Positions 5,384-13,000 of a DNA stretch of 64,000 nucleotides are shown piece after piece. Both the position numbers and the translations under genes were made by a program. The stretch is from Flavobacterium orientale (GTDB lineage Bacteria; Bacteroidota; Bacteroidia; Flavobacteriales; Flavobacteriaceae): positions 62,001 through 126,000 of the forward strand of contig NZ_BMFG01000008.1 of NCBI RefSeq assembly GCF_014638005.1, given 5' to 3'. The first letter of the stretch is position 1, and each line of letters starts with the position of its first letter. A model generated the notes under the pieces. The model saw only the letters and a program-made list of their open reading frames with translations. It did not search any database and was not told the origin of the DNA.

Positions 5384-6544
5384 TTAACTGTACAACTCCT
5401 CCCGAATCTTAACCAACATTGAAATCACTTTTTCCTGATTCGGTTGATCGGGTATTGAGGAACGTTGATAAGCTGTTTCTATTTCTTCAATCAAACTACC
5501 TGCCAAAGTCAGCAAATCATCATATTCCATTTCGCCGGCTTTGATAGCTAACAACTCTTCTCTGTTTTTCACACGAATATCCAACGTGCCATCACCAAGA
5601 ATCTGTTTTGCTGATTGCAGTAAACGAATCGTATGCATCATGTTTTTACTGTCGTAATTCTTGCCGTGTTGCAGATTGGTTTCATAACGGTCGTTGTTGC
5701 GTTTTTCAATCCAATCCCAATATTCCGTATATTCTTTACAATAAGTGGAATAAGCTTCTTTATTACAAAAAAGATAAGCAATAATCCGTTCTCCTTTTGG
5801 AATGGAAGAAACCGAAACGTCGTTGGAAAGGTCATTTTTAATCACACCTCGATAACCCAATACCGCAGCCTTATCATAAAAAACGGCATACATATCTTTG
5901 ATATGCGACAATTTAGACAACCCGATTTGAGCGATGTTATAGTGCTGCTGAATCACCCATTTGGAAAATGGAATGGACCCGGCATCGGAATTGATTTCTG
6001 ATTGATTTTCTTTTGCGATATCCCGCACGGACAGGTCGCGTACGGACAGGTCGTGTACGGACAGGTCGCGACCTGTCCCCCCCAAAGCCGGCAACACATA
6101 ACAAAAATCCAACAAACCCTTCCGTTCCTTCTCCATCGGATTCACAATCTTCTTCTTCAAACCCCTCGCCTTTTTAATCTGCGTCATCGCATACCCCGCA
6201 AAACTATCTTTACACAATTTGGAAAGAAAATCTTCCAATTTTAGATGTTCCATTAGCGGATGTCTAAATAAAACACAATCTTCCGGTGTAGCCAATAGTT
6301 CTAAGATATTGGGATTATTTTTAAGTAACAATTCTATAAAACGACCCAGTTCATAATACACCTCATCATTGGTTTCATTACTGATTTGTGGCACATAATA
6401 CAACCCATAAAATTGTTCTTTCGGCAAATAAAACACGCCTTTGATATCCGTGTCGGACGTTGGTGTGTCTAACCCAAACGACTTACTGCCCGAAATGACT
6501 TCGAAAAGGAGGAGGTTCTGGGATTTTAGGTCTTTGATGGTCAT
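5384..6544 (-). CDS. RlaP-family nucleotidyltransferase 1, with in-frame palindromic insert
   Basis: A 386-aa protein of the DNA-polymerase-beta-like nucleotidyltransferase superfamily, RlaP/COG3541 type (Pfam describes RlaP as an RNA-repair-pathway polymerase-beta family). The catalytic signature is at the N terminus: GSKSFG (G19, S20) and then D31-T-D33. The helical C-terminal domain includes SKNMMHTIRLLQSAK. Residues about 156-174 hold TGRDLSVHDLSVRDLSV, encoded by the palindromic repeat at 6024-6078, so the element sits in frame between two helical segments. ATG overlaps the TGA of the broken kinase gene (ATGA). The last gene of the rtcB-side minus-strand group. Confidence 0.8.
   Translation of the reverse strand: MTIKDLKSQNLLLFEVISGSKSFGLDTPTSDTDIKGVFYLPKEQFYGLYYVPQISNETNDEVYYELGRFIELLLKNNPNILELLATPEDCVLFRHPLMEHLKLEDFLSKLCKDSFAGYAMTQIKKARGLKKKIVNPMEKERKGLLDFCYVLPALGGTGRDLSVHDLSVRDLSVRDIAKENQSEINSDAGSIPFSKWVIQQHYNIAQIGLSKLSHIKDMYAVFYDKAAVLGYRGVIKNDLSNDVSVSSIPKGERIIAYLFCNKEAYSTYCKEYTEYWDWIEKRNNDRYETNLQHGKNYDSKNMMHTIRLLQSAKQILGDGTLDIRVKNREELLAIKAGEMEYDDLLTLAGSLIEEIETAYQRSSIPDQPNQEKVISMLVKIREELYS
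6024..6078. repeat. Palindromic RDLSV-coding element inside a gene
   Basis: Three 15-bp units of form CGYACGGACAGGTCG run into a perfect 20-bp palindrome, GGACAGGTCGCGACCTGTCC (6059-6078). On the coding strand the unit gives a five-residue repeat, RDLSV/HDLSV. A second element with the same palindrome and the same reading frame is at 17605-17660. Confidence 0.75.
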
Positions 6545-6546
6545 TG
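6480..6546. repeat. Direct repeat, 5' end of RlaP gene (intact copy)
   Basis: This covers the first 22 codons of the nucleotidyltransferase gene and its ATG. It matches 7214-7277 with a handful of mismatches. The two copies flank the antitoxin/kinase module. Confidence 0.8.
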
Positions 6547-7035
6547 GTGAAATTGTTCCGTAATATAAAAAACGGTATCGATAAAAAATAAATTCCCTTG
6601 AGAAGTTAATACGTTTTCATCGTGTAAATCTTCTAGAATAATTCCTAATTCCGGATGGTAGTAATCGTTGTTTCTGGTATTCACAAAACCATTTGAATTT
6701 AAAAAACTTGTTACATTATTTAAGTCTGTATCGCTATCAGAAGCAACGAATCGTTGCTCTACAACAGCATATAAAGCTTCTTCTTGCTCATAAAAACCAA
6801 TTAATTGATAAGCAGTATCGGGAAAAAAGAAATTGTTTAGCAATAAATTATTAAAATAATCCGTCCAGGTTTCTTAATAAATACTATCGTTAAGCTTAAT
6901 TACCTTATGTTTATTGTAAAGATAAACTTTTTGCTCTGCTCCCGACGATACAAATGCATTGATATTTATTGCTGTAATCCAAAAACTGTTTTTAGTACAA
7001 AACTGTTTTATGAGCGTTGCTTCTTCACTTTTGAT
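6541..7035 (-). pseudogene. Polyvalent-protein-kinase-like toxin gene, disrupted
   Basis: The frame reads SEEATLIKQFC..., then SSGAEQKVYLYNKHKVIKLND, and later ELGIILEDLHDENVL and FIDTVF. This is the Bacteroidota 'putative polyvalent protein kinase' family, with a glycine-poor N lobe, a lysine in VIKLND, a catalytic-loop-like ILEDLHDENV and a D in FIDT. An in-frame TAA at 6874-6876 splits it (SIY-stop-ETWTDYF), where relatives have a continuous IYY..W.DYFNN. No ATG, GTG or TTG exists at the expected start in this frame either. The upstream 49-aa ORF overlaps its 5' end and the last codon overlaps the ATG of the RlaP gene. Likely inactive unless the stop is read through. Confidence 0.7.
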
Positions 7036-7157
7036 TTGCTTGCTTGACGCAATCGTTCCGCTTGAGCTCTTGCCTCTTCTAAGGTAACGGGAGATTGTTT
7101 GGATAGTATCTCCATACCTAACTTGGCTCTCTCCTGAAAGGATATGTTGTAGTTCAT
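7008..7157 (-). CDS. Small antitoxin-like protein, 49 aa
   Basis: ATG at 7157 starts MNYNISFQERAKLGMEILSK; the protein continues with SPVTLEEARAQAERLR and a basic tail KSKVKKQRS. A relic copy lies at 1684-1830 and keeps the same length and tail. The gene sits directly upstream of the kinase-like gene in a two-gene layout typical of toxin/antitoxin or kinase/regulator pairs. The function is not known to me; the basic tail could bind nucleic acid. A longer overlapping frame from 7164 merely runs through this gene into the kinase frame. Confidence 0.6.
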   Translation of the reverse strand: MNYNISFQERAKLGMEILSKQSPVTLEEARAQAERLRQASKSKVKKQRS

Positions 7158-7213
7158 ACTTCATGAAATTGATGATACAAATATATAGATTTTCTTTTTA
7201 TAATTTGCTTAAT

Positions 7214-7277
7214 GACTTACTGCCCGAAATGACTTCGAAAAGGAGGAGGTTTTGGGATTTTAGGTGGTGGATGGTCA
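7214..7277 (-). pseudogene. Duplicated 5' fragment of the RlaP gene
   Basis: ATG at 7277 reads MTIHHLKSQNLLLFEVISGS, then KS, nearly identical to residues 1-22 of the nucleotidyltransferase starting at 6544, after which the match ends. The fragment marks where that gene began before the kinase module came to lie between it and its upstream neighbour. Confidence 0.8.
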
Positions 7278-7304
7278 TCGAATTACTTTCTTTCGATTAA
7301 TATA

Positions 7305-7580
7305 TTAATCAAAAAGATTTAAACATTTCCAATCTTTATTAGGATCTTCTGAAATTATATGTGCTAATTGAGTTGAATCAAAAATCATGATTTTATTTTT
7401 AAAAGCAAAATCCTTAGCTGGTTGAGTAAAACCATTATGACTAAATACAATTAAGTAAAATGCATTATGTCTAATATCTACATAATCTAATTCATCAAAG
7501 GTTTTATTTACAGTAAATCTAGGATTGAATGGATCAATCATAATTTCCTTTAGTAAAATTTCTTTAGCTGTTAGTTTCAT
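7305..7580 (-). CDS. Short protein, 91 aa, resembling the end of a restriction-endonuclease-fold domain
   Basis: The protein starts MKLTAKEILLKEIMIDPFNP. Its second half, FYLIVFSHNGFTQPAKDFA followed by NKIMIFDSTQLAHII, resembles the last strand-helix-strand of Mrr-like nuclease domains ('vv.s.ggft..A...A....i.lid...L...i'). The catalytic D...ExK part is absent, so this is a fragment or a small derivative. It lies 16 bp after the second RlaP gene and about 27 bp before the duplicated RlaP fragment, on the same strand, so it is probably co-transcribed. No firm function. Confidence 0.5.
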   Translation of the reverse strand: MKLTAKEILLKEIMIDPFNPRFTVNKTFDELDYVDIRHNAFYLIVFSHNGFTQPAKDFAFKNKIMIFDSTQLAHIISEDPNKDWKCLNLFD

Positions 7581-7596
7581 TATGTTTAGTTTAGTT

Positions 7597-8349
7597 TTAA
7601 TAGTATTTCATCATTCCTCTAAAAACCCCATCCAACTCCTCACTCATCTTCTTCCCACTTCCCAAACCACTCGCGTTTTCCTGATTAAACTGCACCGTTT
7701 CCATCAAAAAATCAGTAATTAACACCTCTTTAGGGTGCAAATAGTTTTCGTCTTGGTTGGCTTTTATAGTCATCAGTTCTTTTACTTTTTCTTGTATGGC
7801 AAGCGGTGCAATGGGTAACAATTCCAAAAAATCTACTGGAGGAAAACTGTTATTTTCAATAATCCATTTACCGGCTAAAGCGGTTCGCAAAGCATAGAAA
7901 TAACTTTTGAGTTTTACTTCTTCGGCTTGGCAAACGTCCATAAAATTCTTGGTCGTACCCAAGTAATGGTGCAAACACGCAATGGGTGAAAAACAATCTT
8001 TTGCTAAGGCTCGCATCTGGTTCACAAATACTTCATTTTCAAAATACACCACAGGCGAATACAACCACTCTAGCAAAGGTGCGTTGGATTTGGCTAACAA
8101 TTTTACGGATTTCCGTAAATCCCATCCCGAACCGTCTAAATCTTCTTCGGTCATAAACTCAATCACATCCGGTTGCTCCCAAAGCGATAAATAATAATCT
8201 AAATCATGCTTATAAATAAACCGTATATCATAATCACTATCCGGCGAAGCAAATCCCCACGCACGACTCCCCGACTCTACGGCATACAAAACCTCTACAC
8301 CTTTGGTGCGTTCGATTTCTTTTAATTTTTCTAGTATTTTATCTTTCAT
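7597..8349 (-). CDS. RlaP-family nucleotidyltransferase 2
   Basis: A 250-aa polymerase-beta-like nucleotidyltransferase of the RlaP/COG3541 (YcgL-like) group. The active-site motif is ESGSRAWGF (G27, S28) followed by S-D39-Y-D41; a third acidic strand around FEN/EVFV and a helical C-terminal domain (CLHHYLGTTKNF, KSYFYALRTALAGKWI) match the family, whose usual length is about 250. It is a paralogue of the gene at 5384-6544 and lies 119 bp downstream of rtcB on the same strand. This context suggests work on RNA 3' ends before or after RtcB ligation; the reaction itself is inferred. Confidence 0.88.
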   Translation of the reverse strand: MKDKILEKLKEIERTKGVEVLYAVESGSRAWGFASPDSDYDIRFIYKHDLDYYLSLWEQPDVIEFMTEEDLDGSGWDLRKSVKLLAKSNAPLLEWLYSPVVYFENEVFVNQMRALAKDCFSPIACLHHYLGTTKNFMDVCQAEEVKLKSYFYALRTALAGKWIIENNSFPPVDFLELLPIAPLAIQEKVKELMTIKANQDENYLHPKEVLITDFLMETVQFNQENASGLGSGKKMSEELDGVFRGMMKYY

Positions 8350-8420
8350 AACCTTAAACCCAAATTTAACAAAAAACCAACCACAAAATCAACATAACCC
8401 ATTGACTTTATGGTTGATTT

Positions 8421-8465
8421 ATTAACAACTGATAACTGACAACAGACAACTGAAAACAGACAACC
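8421..8465. repeat. AACAGACAAC-type short-period repeat
   Basis: The rtcB/RlaP2 spacer contains AACTGATAACTGACAACAGA and similar 10-12-bp units. The same word family occurs at 14071-14132 and, reversed, at 62375-62406. Confidence 0.5.
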
Positions 8466-8468
8466 GTC

Positions 8469-9890
8469 CTAATCCTCCCTACTCCCATCATCCGCCATCC
8501 GTACCAACTTAGGTGTAAACTTCGCCACTACATCCACCAATTCCTGTTGGGCAGCCATCACTTGATGAATGTCTTTGTAGGCCATTGGGGCTTCGTCTAG
8601 ACCGGCACCAATTAAGGTAACGCCGTGGTCTTTCAATATCGTTTTCATGTCAGTTTTGGTAATGGTTTTTTCAGCCTGAGTTCTACTCATTTGTCGTCCC
8701 GCTCCATGTGAAGCGGAGTTAATCGCTTGCTCCTCGCCTTTTCCTCGTACCAAAAATCCGGGTGCCGTCATACTGCCGGGAATAATGCCCATCACGCCTT
8801 TTCCGGCCGGTGTTGCTCCTTTTCGGTGCACGATGACTTCTTCGCCGTTCCAAACTTCTTTCCACGCAAAGTTGTGGTGGTTTTCCACTTTGGCCAAAAC
8901 AGTGGCTCCTAAAGCGTTGGCAATTTTGTCGTGAATCACTTCGTGACAAGCCGACGCATAATCACCGGCTAAGTTCATCGCCAACCAATATTCTTGTCCC
9001 AATTGCGAGTGTAAATCCAAATAGGCTAAGTTTTTGGCCACTTCGGGTAACTTGCAAACGTCTTTGGCCAGTTTGGTATAATGGCCCGCAATCGTAGCTC
9101 CAAAACCTCTGGAACCGGAATGGGTTAACAACGCCACATACGTTCCTTTCGGGATGTTTAGCACCGCATCGTCTTGAGCAAATTCTAAAATACCGAATTC
9201 CACAAAGTGGTTTCCGCCACCCGACGAACCCAATTGCGACCATGCTTTGTCTTTCAAATTCTTGATAAACGGATTGGTTTCAAAATCTTTGCTTTCCAAC
9301 ACAGCATGATCGGTTTTATACTGTCCGTGAAAACCGTGACCGGCTCCAAATTTAGTATGGGCAACCAATTCGCGTTTGAATGTAGCTTCGTTTTCAAAAT
9401 AGAAATCTGCTGCAATATCATATACAGACAACGCCATTCTACAACCAATATCCACACCCACTCCATACGGTATAATGGCATTTTTGGTAGCCAAAACCCC
9501 GCCAATGGGCAAACCATAGCCTTGGTGAGCATCGGGCATCAAAGCTCCGGCAACGGTGACAGGCAACTGCATGGCAATTTCCATTTGTTTGATGGCACCT
9601 TGTTCAATGTGTTCCGCTCCGTAAGAGGCATAGGCTGACGGATTAGGATTTAACGGAATAAAATCTTCCGGCTTTTCATTGCTTTTTTCGATGATGGCAG
9701 TGGCTAATTTGCCAAAGACCTTGTCATCCAAATAGTTTTCTGGTTGAGCTAAAACGGCGGCATAATGCGTCATCATTTCGGCACGGTTGTATCCGGTTCT
9801 TTTTTTATTGATGCGTAGAGCAATGCCCATGATCGATCCTTGTTCGTAGCCCAAGGCTAATAAATCGTTTCCGTTAATTGGTGTGTTCAT
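8469..9890 (-). CDS. rtcB: RNA-splicing ligase RtcB
   Basis: A 473-aa RtcB, the Mn/GTP-dependent ligase that joins RNA 2',3'-cyclic phosphate or 3'-phosphate ends to 5'-OH ends. Signatures in order: MPDAHQGYGLPIGG (118-131), GVDIGCRM (145-152), GSSGGGNHFVE (221-231), THSGSRG (256-262), ENHHNF (336-341), HRKGATPA (355-362) and SASHGAGR (392-399, the histidine that is guanylylated in characterised enzymes). Length is normal. No archease gene is next to it. It is divergent from the helicase gene at 10057 and heads a minus-strand group with two RlaP genes. Upstream is the hairpin/AAATCTTTG module shared with the tRNA-like cluster and an imperfect leader hairpin (AACCCG...CGGGTT). Confidence 0.97.
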   Translation of the reverse strand: MNTPINGNDLLALGYEQGSIMGIALRINKKRTGYNRAEMMTHYAAVLAQPENYLDDKVFGKLATAIIEKSNEKPEDFIPLNPNPSAYASYGAEHIEQGAIKQMEIAMQLPVTVAGALMPDAHQGYGLPIGGVLATKNAIIPYGVGVDIGCRMALSVYDIAADFYFENEATFKRELVAHTKFGAGHGFHGQYKTDHAVLESKDFETNPFIKNLKDKAWSQLGSSGGGNHFVEFGILEFAQDDAVLNIPKGTYVALLTHSGSRGFGATIAGHYTKLAKDVCKLPEVAKNLAYLDLHSQLGQEYWLAMNLAGDYASACHEVIHDKIANALGATVLAKVENHHNFAWKEVWNGEEVIVHRKGATPAGKGVMGIIPGSMTAPGFLVRGKGEEQAINSASHGAGRQMSRTQAEKTITKTDMKTILKDHGVTLIGAGLDEAPMAYKDIHQVMAAQQELVDVVAKFTPKLVRMADDGSRED

Positions 9891-9904
9891 GTTTTCTTTC
9901 CTTT

Positions 9905-9945
9905 TGTGAACCCGACTGTCGTCCGTTGCAACAGCCGGGTTGATT
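9905..9945 (-). promoter_or_regulatory. Leader hairpin upstream of rtcB
   Basis: Minus strand: AACCCGGCTGTT and ACAGTCGGGTT form an imperfect stem around GCAACGGACG, ending about 20 nt before the rtcB ATG at 9890. It could be a 5'-UTR structure or an operator; nothing more can be said from sequence. Confidence 0.4.
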
Positions 9946-9953
9946 TTCTGTTA

Positions 9954-9990
9954 CAAAGATTTGTGATGTAGTACGCAATTATTTTGCGTA
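9954..9990 (-). promoter_or_regulatory. Hairpin plus AAATCTTTG box upstream of rtcB
   Basis: Minus strand: hairpin TACGCAA/TTGCGTA (9972-9990), 9 nt, then AAATCTTTG (9962-9954), ending 63 nt before the rtcB ATG. It is the second copy of the module at 470-507, with the hairpin core identical over 19 bp. Confidence 0.45.
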
Positions 9991-10056
9991 GTAAAATATT
10001 TTCTCTAAATAAACCAAAAAATTCTATATTTACCTCTTAACTTATTGCTTTATTAG

Positions 10057-13000
10057 ATGCATTTTACACCGGATATTTTTCAAGCCTTTCAAACAAAATT
10101 AAAAGTAGGAAACCGAAGAACCATTCACTTGAATGCGATTCCGGGAAATTCGAGATATAAATTCGATGTAGCACGGTTGGCCACCATTCACAAAAGCTTA
10201 CCCGAACATTTTATTTTGGATTTACTAACGTTGCGGAACGTGAATTTCAAATTTTCCATTCACGATAAACCCAAAACAGCTAGCGAACCTGAACTAAAAG
10301 AAAATGGAATATACCTAAACGATTACGGCGATAATAAACCAAAACCCGAGGTTAAAAATACCGACATGGATAATGAGGAAGTGGAACGCCTCATCAACTT
10401 ACAAAAAATGGCTTCCGGCTTAGAGAATTTGATTTTTCAAAACGAAGTAATTCAGTCCGAAAAAGGATTGAATTCATTAGGCTTTGGTTTTCCGCTCTTG
10501 ATAAGAAGGGATATGCACGACGGACAAATTTCGGTGGCTCCTATTCTGATTTGGTCTGTTAAAATCAAACCTTCACCGGAAATGAATACTTGGGAAGTAA
10601 GCCGAACCGAAGAAGATCCAATCTACCTGAATGAAGTATTAATCAATCATTTGCAAACAGATTCGGGTGTTTTTTTAGAACCCATTCCGGCTGAAATGCT
10701 TGAAGATGGCAAAATTGACAAACCGGAATTGCAAGCCATTTGCCAATCAATTTTACAGCAATTACACGTAAATCAGGACTTGGACTTTATTCTGAATAAC
10801 TACGAAGCTATTTTACCCATAAAAAACAAAGCGGCCTACGAAAAACTGCTACCTAAAAAAGGGGATGCAATTATTGAAAAATGCGGACTCTTTTCGTTGT
10901 TTGAAGTGCAAAAGCAAAATATCATCAACGATTATGGCGATTTAATTGCGAATTTTAAAGCCGAGGAAAAAGCAACTTTAGAAAAATCATTTCAATCAAT
11001 CACAGCTATTGAAACTGACCCGTCACAACAAGGCATTTTGGAATCGCTGAAAACCAATTCCAAAATTGTAATTCAAGGACCACCCGGAACAGGTAAAAGT
11101 CAAACGTTGACGGCTTTGCTCATCAATGCCTTGGAAAACAAGCAAAAAACCATTGTCGTTTGTGAAAAACAAACTGCTTTGGAAGTCCTGCAAACTGCGA
11201 TGCAAAATCATAAATTGGACAGGTATTGTGTGATGATTAAAGACAGCGTTTCCGATAGAAAAAATGTGGTGGATGCGGTGCGAAATGTGGTGGATAACAC
11301 CAAATTTAAAGAAGCAACTCAAGTGTATCCGCAAAGTGTTTTGCAGGAACAATTGGATAGTATTCATTTATCTAAAAATGAAATTAACGGCGTACATCAC
11401 AAGTTGAATGAACAACTCATTAACAATCAAAACTGGTCGGAAATCATTGGACAATTGTTAGATAGCATTACGTTAAAAGAAGACGTCAACCTACAAGCAT
11501 TGCCGTTTGCTTTTGATTCGGAAGAATGGTTGCGACTCACGGAAATGATTGAACAAGGGCAGCCCTTGTATGACAAATTCAAACCGTATAGCGAAAACTT
11601 GTTTTATAATGCTCATAAAATCATCGAAACCGATCCGTTTAATAGCCAACTTCGTTTGAATGAATCGTTTCAGCAATACCAAACAGACTGGAATGAAATC
11701 AATCAAATAATAAAAAATTACGAAGCCTTTTATTATACCAAAAGGAAAGAAGAATTTACACTGCAACTGGAAGAACTTCAAAAAAGCCGTAACGAAATGT
11801 TTGTGCTAACCGCCACGTTGAGCGAACAAAGCGACGAGTTCAATCTAGCTAAAACCAATGGTTTTTTCTACAAAGTGGGCTCGTGGTTTTCAGCTTCCAA
11901 AAAAACGGTGTTGCAACATCAGGAAACCTTGAGAGAATTGGGTAAGCAAATCAAAACCATAAGTTTACACCCAAATTTTTATCCGATAGAAATCACCGCT
12001 GATTTGTGGAAAAATCTGTTGGAATGTAAAAAATATGAGGAAAAAATAGAACTGGCAAAGCAAACGTTTTCCGAAAAAATGGAAAATGATTTCAAGCAGA
12101 CCGACTTGCTCAACTTCTTTGAACGCAAGTACCAAAACGCCGATTTAGAGCAAATTGTTTCCAAAACCAAGAAGTTAAAACAGTTGCTTCAGTATGATAA
12201 TTGGTTGCATCAATTGGAAGTGGGAACTACTTTTACACAATTTAATGAAAGTATAACGGCTGTTTTAAGGCAGCAGGAAACGTATAAAATGCATCCGGAC
12301 AATCCGTTTCTGATAGCTTATAATTGGCATGCATTTCACCAATCGTTAACTAATTTTCAAAAGCAAGTACTCACACATCTGTATCCTGTCGAACATTGGA
12401 AAGATTCCTTTTTGTTTGCTTATTTGAATCTGCTTTTAAAAAACAATTCGAACAACGCACTCAATTTCAGTGAAGAACATTACAATGCGATGGCAAAGAA
12501 ATTAGTTTATTTTTCTAGTACGCAAAAAAATTACATTGAAAGTTATTGGAAAAACGAACAATTGAAAGCGGCCGTTCATTTTGAAAAAGAAAACAAAGAA
12601 ATTACGGTGGCCAATTTATATAACAAACGAAAAAGCGTTAAATTCAATCGACTAACCTTGCGACAAATTGTAAACAAAGATACTGATTTGTTTACATCAT
12701 TTTTTCCCGTTCTGTTTACCACGCCCGATGTGTGCTGCAACTTATTTCAAGGGAAAAATTTCTATTTTGACAATGTGGTGTTTGACGAAGCCAGTCAGCT
12801 AAAATTAGAAGACAATTTACCGGCTTTGCTGAAAGGGAAAAACATTATTATTGCTGGGGACGAACACCAAATGCCGCCTTCCAATTACTTTAGTAAAGTG
12901 TTTGACGGTTCGTTTGAAGACGAAGACGACTTAGTGGAAGAAGAGATAATCACGCAGAAGAATTCGTTGTTAAACATAGAATCACTATTGGATTTTGCAC

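Noticed and set aside
6002-6244. 80-aa plus-strand ORF containing repeated VAYGQV
   Set aside because: It is the reverse reading of the palindromic element in the RlaP gene.
7008-7035. Idea that the antitoxin ORF originally ended in an ATGA overlap with the kinase start (AAATCA from AAATGA)
   Set aside because: The second copy at 1684-1830 keeps the same basic tail beyond this point, so the longer C terminus is probably ancestral.
7021-7164. Kinase protein starting at ATG 7164 with a unique N terminus
   Set aside because: That stretch reads through the antitoxin gene in a second frame and has no family similarity; it looks like an accidental open frame.
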